From Deltaproteobacteria bacterium (GTDB taxonomy: Bacteria; Desulfobacterota; Desulfobacteria; Desulfobacterales; JAUVGT01), in contig JAUVGT010000012.1 of NCBI GenBank assembly GCA_030593645.1, positions 1 to 24,609 of the forward strand: 24,609 bases of DNA. Direction: 5' to 3'. A model generated the notes under the pieces. It was not told where the DNA came from and did no database searches. It worked only from the letters and a program-made list of their open reading frames with translations. Both the position numbers and the translations under genes were made by a program. Positions 15,063-22,939 of this stretch are shown here, piece by piece. Positions within the stretch are counted from its first letter, which is position 1. Each line of letters begins with the position of its first letter.

Positions 15063-16346
15063 TCATTTCTCCGGCACACTATCCCATTCGTCTTTATTTT
15101 CCGCCCAAAGACGGCACAGATGAATGATGACTTCAGCGCTTTTCTGCAAAGCGATCTCCGGTATCCACTCTGTTTTTGAATGAAACATTAACCCGCCGGT
15201 AAAAATATTTGGAGTGGGAAACCCCAGAAAAGAGAGCCTGGCTCCGTCTGTCCCGCCGCGTATCGGCCTGCTGATCGGTTCAATACCAGCGGCTTCAATG
15301 GCCATAAAGGCTTTTTGGGTAACAACCGGATACTTGTTCATTATTTCTTTCATATTATTGTACTGATCAACACTATTTAATTCGGTTTTCAACCCGGGAT
15401 ATTTAATTTCAAAGACTTTTAATAATTGTTTGATATACTCGATTCGATTCAGGTTTATCTTCATGTCAAAATCCCTCAGCAGAATCTCCACTGATGCCGA
15501 ATTTTCATTGCCGATGATTTCCATCAGGTGATAAAACCCTTCACGGTTTTCGGTATGTTCCGGTGTTTCATATTCCGGAATTAACGCCACAAACCTGGCC
15601 GCAATCGAGCCGGCATTCACCATCCTGTTTTTTGCGACACCGGGATGAACATTCCTTCCTGTAAAATGAACAGTCGCCTTACAAGCACTAAAACATTCAT
15701 CCTCGATTTCTCCCATTTCACCACCATCAATGGTATAACCGACCTGACCCAGCTTTTTGGGGTTGATTTTTTCCGTTCCTTCTCCAATTTCCTCATCCGG
15801 TGTGAAAACAATACGCAATTCCGGATGCCGCAGTTCCTTAAAATTTTTAAAAGCATCCAGGGCAGTCATGATCCCTGCGATACCGGCCTTATCATCGGCA
15901 CCCAGCAGGGTATTACCGGAAGCCGTAATAATGTTCTGCCCCACATGGTTTAACAGTTCCGGGGATTCGTCCGGACTTAATACCAGTCCTTCATGATCTT
16001 TAAAACGGAGTGCCCCGCCATCGTAATTTTTGTGAATCACAGGCTCAACGTTTGCCCCGGGCTCTACAGGAGAAGTATCCATATGAGAGCATAATGTCAT
16101 GCGTATCGAATTTACCCCTGGCGATGCCGGAAGTGTGGCATAAACATAGCAGTATGAATCAAGCTCAACATCAGATAATCCCATTTCTGTCAGTTCATCC
16201 CTCAACTGCTTTGCCAATTCTTTCTGATTATCAGAAGACGGGTGTGTTTTCGACTCATGATCTGATCTGGTATCAATCCTGACATAACGTAAAAATCGTT
16301 CTCTTGCCCCGTTTAACAAAAACATTTTAATTTCATTATTTAACAT
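15063..16346 (-). CDS. pepT: Peptidase T-like tripeptide aminopeptidase
   Basis: This 427-residue protein is slightly longer than E. coli PepT (408). It is an M20 di-zinc peptidase that removes N-terminal residues from tripeptides in the cytoplasm. The metal ligands are visible: H88-x-D90 (SHMDTSP), D151 (GADDKAG), E185/E186 (TPDEEIG), D207 (IDGGE) and a C-terminal His in MFHSKTEW. The PepT signature IRGGTDGARLSFLGFPTPN is present near residue 365. The annotated ATG at 16346 lies in the 6-bp target duplication of a family-1 repeat, with no ribosome-binding site upstream; M8 at 16325 is an alternative start. The repeat insertion therefore replaced the native upstream region, and expression may be altered. 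Confidence 0.93.
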   Translation of the reverse strand: MLNNEIKMFLLNGARERFLRYVRIDTRSDHESKTHPSSDNQKELAKQLRDELTEMGLSDVELDSYCYVYATLPASPGVNSIRMTLCSHMDTSPVEPGANVEPVIHKNYDGGALRFKDHEGLVLSPDESPELLNHVGQNIITASGNTLLGADDKAGIAGIMTALDAFKNFKELRHPELRIVFTPDEEIGEGTEKINPKKLGQVGYTIDGGEMGEIEDECFSACKATVHFTGRNVHPGVAKNRMVNAGSIAARFVALIPEYETPEHTENREGFYHLMEIIGNENSASVEILLRDFDMKINLNRIEYIKQLLKVFEIKYPGLKTELNSVDQYNNMKEIMNKYPVVTQKAFMAIEAAGIEPISRPIRGGTDGARLSFLGFPTPNIFTGGLMFHSKTEWIPEIALQKSAEVIIHLCRLWAENKDEWDSVPEK

Positions 16347-16347
16347 T

Positions 16348-16498
16348 GATGGTCTCGTAAAAAGTCCGAATTAGACGGTTTCGTAAAGAGTTCAAATTCA
16401 AGGTGTGCAAATTTCGTAATCATGAAGCGTACTTATCGTACGTTGAATGATTGCGAAATGCAGCACAACGCAGAAGTTGGACTTTTTACGAAACCGTC
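16348..16498 (+). repeat. Family-1 inverted-repeat element (copy C, complete, with target duplication)
   Basis: This is the full 151-bp form: 26-bp extension (16348-16373) plus 125-bp core (16374-16498). Its outer ends, GATGGTCTCGTAAAAAGTCC and the complement of GACGGTTTCGTAAAAAGTCC, differ at two positions. AACATT flanks it directly on both sides (16342-16347 and 16499-16504), a perfect 6-bp duplication. On the minus strand the inner AACATT contains the pepT start ATG. Confidence 0.93.
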
Positions 16499-16636
16499 AA
16501 CATTCAACTTCACTTTTCAGGATAGGTTTTAGAATCATCAAAAATCGATTCCAGTTTATATATTCAGCATTTTAAGTATTAGCAAGTTAAATTGTCTCCA
16601 GTGTCGTGTCACGCGTAAACTATCGTATTAGGCAGT

Positions 16637-16738
16637 CGTCATTCCCGCGAAGCTTGTCCTCGACCTGATCGGGGAATGGTAAACCAGTATTTTGAGCTGC
16701 TTCGACATTTCTGGATTCCCGCTTTCGCGGGAATGACG
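16637..16738. repeat. Family-4 inverted repeat (ATTCCCGCGAA type)
   Basis: CGTCATTCCCGCGAA (16637-16651) and TTCGCGGGAATGACG (16724-16738) form a perfect 15-bp inverted repeat. Within it, a second GGGGAATG and a CTGGATTCCCGC mark nested half-units. Repeats of the ATTCCCGCGAAAGCGGGAAT type are widespread in proteobacterial genomes. Confidence 0.8.
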
Positions 16739-16751
16739 GCCTTCTTTGAGA

Positions 16752-16790
16752 CATGTCAAGCTTGATTTGAAACATTACAAGCTTGACATG
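16752..16790 (-). terminator. Hairpin downstream of the ABC permease gene
   Basis: CATGTCAAGCTTG (16752-16764) and CAAGCTTGACATG (16778-16790) form a perfect 13-bp stem with a 13-nt loop, about 45 bp after the permease stop on the minus strand. No T-run follows, so it may act as an RNA 3-prime stabiliser rather than an intrinsic terminator. Confidence 0.5.
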
Positions 16791-16833
16791 ACACCAGCGT
16801 CATATCAATATCCCCATTTTTTAGTATGACCGA

Positions 16834-18522
16834 TTACGAAAACCTCCTTGACAAACTTTTCTCACCAAATTTCATTGGCAGTATGATCGCCAGAATACTG
16901 ATCACAAAAATAATAAAAAATGAACCCGCAATATATAGCCAGTTGTATAAACTCAATGGTATTCCCCTTAAACCAAATATAAATATTTTGTAAACAGGAC
17001 CCGCTTCCATGATTAATACAAGGCCGATCAGTCCGGCACTCAAGATCATAAATACAAGACCGCCAAAACTTGTCACTGTCTGGGTGGGATTTTCTGCCTT
17101 AAAATCAGGAAATGCAGCCCCTAAACCGATACCCATCGCGACGATCCCGGGGACAAGGAAAAAAACGGTGATAATTGAAAGTACCATCATAAACGGTGTC
17201 ACCTGCAAAAGAATGTTTGTGGCCACAATCAGAATCTGGGTCAGTAAAAGCAGGGGCAGATAATAAATAAAGAATTTAATCCAGAGAAATTTCTTTAATG
17301 GAGCGGGCGCCGATTCAATAATCCAGAAGGCACTTTTTTCCGCGCTCACAGCAGGATACGCAAAGCGTCCTGTTACAGCGGTCAAAACGAAAAGGGCAAG
17401 ACCCATATTCAAAAATGCAAGCAGGTTTTGCAGATACACCGTTTTAATGGGTGATTTTTCAAGCGGCAGAGCATTAAAATTATAAATATAAATCACGATC
17501 AGGGCCCCGATAAGAAAAAGCTGGGTCCATTGCGTCTGGTCCCTGAAAAATATTTTAATCTCCTTTTCCGCAAATGCCCGGATGGACCTCGGCAGAAAGC
17601 TCAACACAAGGCTGCGTGAGGACTTGCTTTTTATCAGTCGCACATGCGCCGTCTGTGTCTTTGAAAAACCGATCGTGTAAAAAGAGTCCGCTGTCATGAC
17701 GATAATAAAAAACATACAGCCCGCGAAACTCCAGGAAATCGCCAGGTGATAAATCCCTTCTGCCAGATGCCCGTTAAGACCCGCCTTTATCGCGTCAAAT
17801 GCCCAGGTGGTCGGTAATAATGGTGATGAAGGTGTCTGCAGCACTGTAATATAGATAAGAACCGAGTCAAAAATTTCAGGATCAACAAGGAGTTCCGGCT
17901 TCAGAAAGCGTATCGCAATGTAGATGATAATAAAAAAAAATAAACTCAGGAAAACAAATATACTCTTCATCCGGTTCGCCGGAATGATGATAACACTGAT
18001 CATAACCAGAAAAACGCCTGCGGCAGAGGCGATAATAGAAAGTGATATAAGAGCCAAAAGCAGGCACATATAATAAAAAATTCCCGTATTGAAAACGACT
18101 CCGTAAGCGATAAAGACCGGGAGTGTAAAAACAATAACCATCCATGAACTTTCAACTGTACTGTCGATCCACCTGGCGATAAAAACCTTGTAGCCGGCAA
18201 CCGGAAATGAATGGACAAGAAAAAGATCCCTGGAAAGATAAAGCTTTGAAAGGGATGTAATAATACTGCTGAAAATAAGAAGAGCAAAGGATGTGATGAG
18301 TATCATTGAAAGAAGTTTAAATCCAAGTATATCACCTATCTCTTCAATCCCCCTGAAATAGGACAACACTCGGATGGAAACAGTATAAAGTCCGCCCCAC
18401 AAAATACTGCCGATCAATCCGAGAAGAATAAATTTTCCAACTCTTCCAAACCGGGTATTGGATCGCCCGCCATTCATAATGGTTTTGAATCGTGGTCTTA
18501 GCAATGTCAGAACTGTATTCAT
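16834..18522 (-). CDS. ABC transporter permease (putative ABC exporter family)
   Basis: This 562-residue integral membrane protein has about twelve hydrophobic segments spread over two halves: roughly residues 30-55, 70-95, 120-210 and 250-275, then 330-350, 365-385 and 410-550. A hydrophilic stretch near residues 285-330 separates them. It has the look of the putative ABC exporter permeases that pair with a single ATPase of the DrrA/CcmA type. The start has GGAGAG upstream. The ATPase gene lies 32 bp upstream in the same operon and a transglutaminase-like gene lies before that. The substrate is unknown. It is a half or pseudo-two-fold permease rather than a short ABC-2 protein (about 250 residues). 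Confidence 0.85.
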   Translation of the reverse strand: MNTVLTLLRPRFKTIMNGGRSNTRFGRVGKFILLGLIGSILWGGLYTVSIRVLSYFRGIEEIGDILGFKLLSMILITSFALLIFSSIITSLSKLYLSRDLFLVHSFPVAGYKVFIARWIDSTVESSWMVIVFTLPVFIAYGVVFNTGIFYYMCLLLALISLSIIASAAGVFLVMISVIIIPANRMKSIFVFLSLFFFIIIYIAIRFLKPELLVDPEIFDSVLIYITVLQTPSSPLLPTTWAFDAIKAGLNGHLAEGIYHLAISWSFAGCMFFIIVMTADSFYTIGFSKTQTAHVRLIKSKSSRSLVLSFLPRSIRAFAEKEIKIFFRDQTQWTQLFLIGALIVIYIYNFNALPLEKSPIKTVYLQNLLAFLNMGLALFVLTAVTGRFAYPAVSAEKSAFWIIESAPAPLKKFLWIKFFIYYLPLLLLTQILIVATNILLQVTPFMMVLSIITVFFLVPGIVAMGIGLGAAFPDFKAENPTQTVTSFGGLVFMILSAGLIGLVLIMEAGPVYKIFIFGLRGIPLSLYNWLYIAGSFFIIFVISILAIILPMKFGEKSLSRRFS

Positions 18523-18554
18523 ATATATTTTCTCTCCATCTTCATGAAGTGGTT

Positions 18555-19313
18555 TTAGGCTGCATCTGCCTGCTCCTGCTGCGAAGTAAGATTAATAAAT
18601 ACCTTTTCCAGGTCCGCTTCCGTGATCCTGGCTTCCCGTTTCAAATCTTCAGTTGTTCCGGTCGCGATCAGGCGGCCTCTGTGGATGACGCCGATACGAT
18701 CGCAGATATCTTCCGCTACAGTTAGTGTATGCGTTGACATAAAGATTGTCACACCCCTTTTAGCAAGATCTACAAAAAGATCTTTGATCATCATAATCGC
18801 CATCGGATCAAGCCCGACCATAGGTTCATCAACTATGATGACTTCAGGATCATGGAGAAGCGCGGACGCGAATATCAGACGCTGGCGCATACCATGTGAG
18901 TATGATTCAATCAGCTCGTTTGACCAGTCAAGCAGGGAAAACCGTTCCAGTTCTTTTTCAGCCTTTTTCTCAAGACCGTTTTCCGTCACTCCATATAGAT
19001 CGGATGTAAACTTTAAAAACTCCATTCCGGTGAGTTTCTCATAAAGATAGGGCCTGTCGGGAATAAATCCAATTTTCCCTTTGGCAGCTTCAGGATGATC
19101 TTTAATATCCAAATCAGCGATTTTTACACTGCCCGAAGTCGGTTTTAGTACTCCACCCATTATCTTTATTGTGGTCGTTTTACCCGCGCCGTTTGGTCCG
19201 ATAAACCCAAATACTTCACCCTTCCGTACAGACAGGCTAAGATTATCCACCGCGGTAAAATCCGCATATTTTTTTGTTATGTTTTTTAGTTCTATCATTG
19301 TATTAATTCGCAA
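18555..19313 (-). CDS. ABC transporter ATP-binding protein
   Basis: This 252-residue ATPase is cytoplasmic and energises the permease encoded downstream. Walker A GPNGAGKT (39-46), signature SYSHGMRQR (137-145), Walker B VIIVDEP (158-164), D-loop GLDP and switch His (STHT, H195) are all present. The Q-loop Gln position is occupied by Asp (GFIPDRPYLYEKLTG), which I recall as usual in this exporter subclass. The start is uncertain: a TTG at 19313 has AAGGA 4-5 bp upstream, while the ATG at 19298 (MIELKNITKKY) looks like a typical ABC N-terminus but lacks a ribosome-binding site. A short family-3 repeat separates it from the upstream transglutaminase-like gene. Confidence 0.93.
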   Translation of the reverse strand: MRINTMIELKNITKKYADFTAVDNLSLSVRKGEVFGFIGPNGAGKTTTIKIMGGVLKPTSGSVKIADLDIKDHPEAAKGKIGFIPDRPYLYEKLTGMEFLKFTSDLYGVTENGLEKKAEKELERFSLLDWSNELIESYSHGMRQRLIFASALLHDPEVIIVDEPMVGLDPMAIMMIKDLFVDLAKRGVTIFMSTHTLTVAEDICDRIGVIHRGRLIATGTTEDLKREARITEADLEKVFINLTSQQEQADAA

Positions 19314-19349
19314 CTATTCCTTTTATATTAGGTTTACAGTTAAAACACA

Positions 19350-19386
19350 TTCGATCCGCCGTTGCCAAGGCTATGGCGGACAATCG
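19350..19386. repeat. Single family-3 repeat unit
   Basis: This 37-bp unit matches the tandem units at 8187-8312 (TTCGATCCGCC start, CTATGGCGG core, ACAATCG end). It lies inside the minus-strand operon between the transglutaminase-like gene and the ABC ATPase gene. Confidence 0.75.
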
Positions 19387-19401
19387 TTCATCTTTTCCAA
19401 T

Positions 19402-20880
19402 TCATGGAGACATCACCTCTAACTTCACCCTTCCGATCACCCCCATAAGATCGAGCTGTTTTCGTGCGCCCGAAGAAAATCGGATATGAGTCACATCAGC
19501 CGGCAGCTGATTGAATACAGCATCCGCGGTGATCCACCTCCCAAGATACAACAGATTCCAGGCATGATAATAAAACCTGCCATTTAAATAGACCACACCC
19601 GTTTCAACCCTGGCAGGTATATTGGCCGCTCTGGCCAGCGCGGCAAGCAGCACCGCGTGTTCATTACAGTCACCCACTCGATTTTCAAGTGTTGAAAGCG
19701 CGTCCGGGACCGACAGTACCGGTTGTTTCTTTATGTTTTTAAAAACCCAGTCGACCAGTTTTCTTGCCCTTATCAATGGTGTATCATTTTCCACATCCAC
19801 AATCTTCTTTACCCGTTTTTTTATTTCCTGGTGATCAGATTGAATAAACACGCCGGGATAAAGAAATACTTTTACAAGCGTCTTAAGGTCCTTTCTTTTA
19901 AACCCGGGTGAAAGACCTTCGAGCGATTCCCGATTAACCGTGAGCACATCCTCCTTTAATTCCTGTCTCCCGCCATCGATCATGAGCTGATTGAAATCTA
20001 TTTCACTGATCTTGATCTTAAGCTTTTTCAACTGTTCTTTCTGATCAATTTTTTGATTGGATTTTATTGAAACCACCTGTGCCATGTCCTGGCTTGCCTT
20101 TAGAGAAATATCCGATAACGCGTTCTTCCTTGTGGTCCGTTCAAGGTTAATCCCTAAAAAACCTTTCTCCTTGATGACTTCGCCATTTTCATCTATCCAG
20201 GCGTACTGCTTTGCTCCTTTGAATAAAATCAGCACTTTAGTGGTTTTCCTGTTTTTACCCATGTTCATAAAATCTTCTTTCCCGATAATACTCACTGCCA
20301 CGGGCTCCTCGCCCATGGTAGCGGGATCAAAAATGTTAAAGGAAAACCTGTCCCCGGGTTTTAGACCGGTTGCCCGGACTGCATACACTATCCCGGCTGT
20401 AAGATACGGCTTTTTCTTAAGCTTAATAAAAAAAGTATTAACGTTACCGGCGGAACCTGTTTTTACATTCAATCCTTTTTCCGACATAACAGCCGTGACA
20501 TTAAAACTGAACAGTCCTGAACTGACTTTAAAATCAAGTTCTGAAAGAGTAAAATCACTATAAAGCCGGCCTTTGGTTTCCATGTTTATATCCTGCACCA
20601 TGCCCATGGTATTGATCCGCATGTGTATGGTCTCTATAAGAACATACCTGTCATTATCCCGGTAAAACTCTTTATGCGAATAACCGATTTTATTGTTGTT
20701 CTGAATAATATTCATCCAGGTGTCTCTTTCAGCGACTTCAAAAACCGAAGGCAATTTCATGACCTCAGAAGGCGGGAATAAACTGGTAAAAAGATCAAGC
20801 CGGATAATCATAAGGGTACTAAAAGCAATCCCTATAAATATGCCGAAAACCCAGAACGGTTTTGATTGATATATTGACAT
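19402..20880 (-). CDS. Membrane-anchored transglutaminase-like protein
   Basis: This 492-residue protein has one N-terminal membrane anchor (about residues 8-28) and a large, presumably periplasmic, part. Residues ~370-470 form a transglutaminase/protease-like core with the triad C405 (GDCNEHA), H439 (YYHAWN) and D453 (ITADAVF). The preceding ~340 residues are beta-rich and unassigned, with a basic, Lys-rich linker near 265-290. Bacterial members of this fold act as proteases, peptide cyclases or cross-linkers. It is the first gene of a minus-strand operon with an ABC ATPase and permease, so it may act on the exported substrate or at the same envelope site. AGGA lies about 12 bp before the ATG. 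Fold assignment is firm and activity is unproven. Confidence 0.88.
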   Translation of the reverse strand: MSIYQSKPFWVFGIFIGIAFSTLMIIRLDLFTSLFPPSEVMKLPSVFEVAERDTWMNIIQNNNKIGYSHKEFYRDNDRYVLIETIHMRINTMGMVQDINMETKGRLYSDFTLSELDFKVSSGLFSFNVTAVMSEKGLNVKTGSAGNVNTFFIKLKKKPYLTAGIVYAVRATGLKPGDRFSFNIFDPATMGEEPVAVSIIGKEDFMNMGKNRKTTKVLILFKGAKQYAWIDENGEVIKEKGFLGINLERTTRKNALSDISLKASQDMAQVVSIKSNQKIDQKEQLKKLKIKISEIDFNQLMIDGGRQELKEDVLTVNRESLEGLSPGFKRKDLKTLVKVFLYPGVFIQSDHQEIKKRVKKIVDVENDTPLIRARKLVDWVFKNIKKQPVLSVPDALSTLENRVGDCNEHAVLLAALARAANIPARVETGVVYLNGRFYYHAWNLLYLGRWITADAVFNQLPADVTHIRFSSGARKQLDLMGVIGRVKLEVMSP

Positions 20881-21231
20881 GGTTAAATTGTTATCCTAAC
20901 CTGAAGAAACCTTGCTTTGGTAGAGGCGGTTTATTATAAATGGCTGCTAATTATAAATGATGATCTCGTAAAAAGTCCGAATTAGACGGTTTCGTAAAGA
21001 GTTCAATTTCAAGGCGTGCAAATTTCGTAATCATGAAGCGTACTTATAGTACGTTGAATGATTGCGGAATGCAGCACAACGCAGAAGTTGGACTTTTTAC
21101 GGAACCGTCATAAATCATAGCACAACAACCCGTCTCAGGTCGAGTACCAAGTGGGGCTGGTATCATATTCTCTTGTGTGTTATCCTTAAATTACAACTGC
21201 CCTAAGGTGAGAAACGACTTCAACTCAACAA
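20881..21231. other. Divergent intergenic region
   Basis: This region separates the divergent transglutaminase-like and hydrolase genes and must hold both promoters. Its centre is taken up by a complete family-1 element. An AAGGTGAG at 21204-21211 lies about 20 bp before the hydrolase ATG, too far for a normal ribosome-binding site. Confidence 0.5.
20959..21109 (+). repeat. Family-1 inverted-repeat element (copy D, complete, with target duplication)
   Basis: This is the 151-bp form: extension 20959-20984 and core 20985-21109. ATAAAT flanks it on both sides (20953-20958 and 21110-21115), a perfect 6-bp duplication. It lies between two divergent genes. Confidence 0.93.
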
Positions 21232-22674
21232 ATGAACCACTATTACAGAATATTCCCAATTGTTTTTCTATTCATAATCATCCCGGCTGCACTATCAGCA
21301 CAGGACCGGGATATTGTTCCGCCGGATGATTATGGTTCTGATAAAAATGCCCATCGCATATCATTTTCGATTCCCAACCTCCCGAAAACTTCAGATTCAC
21401 GTGAACATTATGTGGTTGAACCGGTTTTTAACAGTAATGTGTATGTTTATGAATCCGGGGTCAATCATCCGATCAGTATTGTCCTGATACATGGTGTCGG
21501 GAATGAAGGATCCAGAATCTGGGGGCATCTGGTTAAAAATCTGGCAAATCAATATCACTTAATCACTTTTGATCTCCCGGGATTCGGCCGTTCAGAAAAA
21601 CAGAATTCACTGTATTCACCGGATAATTATGCGGCTTTTGTTAAATGGATCACCGATCGTTATGTTAAAAATAGCTTTATTATTATTGGACATTCTCTTG
21701 GCGGTGGCGTAGCCCTGTGCTATGCGGCAAATTATCCGAAAAATCTGAAGCGTCTTATCCTGGCAGATGTAAGCGGTGTCATCCATAGACTCGTACTTAC
21801 AAAGCATACAATGAATTACAGGCAGGAAAAACATTTTACCATCAATACAATCCCAAAAAAAGTATTCAGTAAATTAAAGAAAAAAACAATGGATATTCTT
21901 GAATACGAGACCCTGCCGGATGACATTGAAACGGTACTCAACTCACCTTCACTTCGCGAAAAAATACTCAGGTCTGATCCTGTTAGAATCGCAGGTTTAT
22001 CTCTGGCGAATTACAATTTCAGCAATGTCTTAAATCGCATAAAGATACCGGTTATGATCCTGTGGGGGGCCAATGATGCAATAACGCCTCTTCGAACCGG
22101 AAAACTGCTTGTTTCTGTATTACCTAAAACCAGACTGCAGGTCATCCCCGGATCAGGTCACAGTCCAATGATTGATAACCCAAAACGTTTCAATCAGCTG
22201 GTCAAAACCGCGCTTGTGACCCAAATAACTCAAACGCATCGGCAGCCTCATAAAAAGACGAACCGAAAAGGTATTTTTAGAGGGGAACATAATATAAAAC
22301 TAAGCGGGTATTATAAGTATATTGAAATATCCAACTGTAGAAATGTACATATCAAAAACCTTGAAGCCGAGCATATTGAAATTTTCCGTTCTGAAGTTGT
22401 TATCGAAAATAGCCGCATAACCGGAACCCGTTTCGCGCTGAACGCACAAGCATCAACCCTCACGCTGACAAACGTAGAACTTAAGGCGGACACCGCGATT
22501 ATCGCGTCAGGAAGTACGCTCGATCTTGCGGGTGTAAAACTTTACGGCCGTAAGTCAGCGGTTCAGGCCGTCAATGGTTCCAACCTCCTTTTTTCCGTCA
22601 GTAAAGTGAAAAGCCCATATACAAACAGCTATCTGCACGGCTTATATAAAGTAACCCGCCGGCGGCCGTTATAA
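21232..22674 (+). CDS. Exported alpha/beta hydrolase with C-terminal beta-helix-like domain
   Basis: This 480-residue protein has a signal peptide (residues 1-23, ending ALSAQ) and thus acts in the periplasm or outside. Residues ~75-335 are an alpha/beta hydrolase: oxyanion-loop HGVGNEGS, nucleophile S155 in GHSLGGG, acid D282 (WGANDAITP) and H310 (GSGHSP), a complete triad. A basic linker (HRQPHKKTNRKG) leads to residues ~345-465. These have short repeating turns such as YIEISNCRNVHIKNLEAEHIEI, STLTLTNVELKADTAIIASG and STLDLAGVKLYGRKSAVQAV, the look of a right-handed parallel beta-helix. Such helices often bind or cut polysaccharides or serve as adhesive surfaces. The fusion suggests an esterase or lipase held to a polymer; the substrate is unknown. 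Confidence 0.85.
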   Translation: MNHYYRIFPIVFLFIIIPAALSAQDRDIVPPDDYGSDKNAHRISFSIPNLPKTSDSREHYVVEPVFNSNVYVYESGVNHPISIVLIHGVGNEGSRIWGHLVKNLANQYHLITFDLPGFGRSEKQNSLYSPDNYAAFVKWITDRYVKNSFIIIGHSLGGGVALCYAANYPKNLKRLILADVSGVIHRLVLTKHTMNYRQEKHFTINTIPKKVFSKLKKKTMDILEYETLPDDIETVLNSPSLREKILRSDPVRIAGLSLANYNFSNVLNRIKIPVMILWGANDAITPLRTGKLLVSVLPKTRLQVIPGSGHSPMIDNPKRFNQLVKTALVTQITQTHRQPHKKTNRKGIFRGEHNIKLSGYYKYIEISNCRNVHIKNLEAEHIEIFRSEVVIENSRITGTRFALNAQASTLTLTNVELKADTAIIASGSTLDLAGVKLYGRKSAVQAVNGSNLLFSVSKVKSPYTNSYLHGLYKVTRRRPL

Positions 22675-22749
22675 TCAGAAATAGTTTTTCCTAAAATTGC
22701 TGCTCATTTAAATTCCAGTTTGACACTCACAGCCACACACCCTATAATC

Positions 22750-22900
22750 GACGGTCTCGTAAAAAGTCCAACTTCTGCGTTGTGCTGCATTTTGCAATGA
22801 TTCAACGTACGATAAGTACGCTTCATCATTACAAAAATTGCACGCCTTGAATTCGAACTCTTTACGAAACCGTCTAATTCGGACTTTTTACGAGACCATC
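22750..22900 (-). repeat. Family-1 inverted-repeat element (copy E)
   Basis: This is the complete 151-bp form in reverse orientation: core 22750-22874 and extension 22875-22900. Flanks are ATAATC (22744-22749) and ATAATT (22901-22906), a 5-of-6 match that fits a mutated target duplication. Its stem differs from copy C at paired positions. Confidence 0.9.
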
Positions 22901-22939
22901 ATAATTGCCTGGTTTTAAAATCTTTACGGGAGAATGTTT

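Larger units (their letters stand above)
16347..16833. other. Repeat-filled intergenic region
   Basis: No gene is seen between pepT and the ABC permease gene, both on the minus strand. The region holds a family-1 element, a family-4 inverted repeat and a separate 13-bp hairpin, each listed on its own. Confidence 0.6.
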
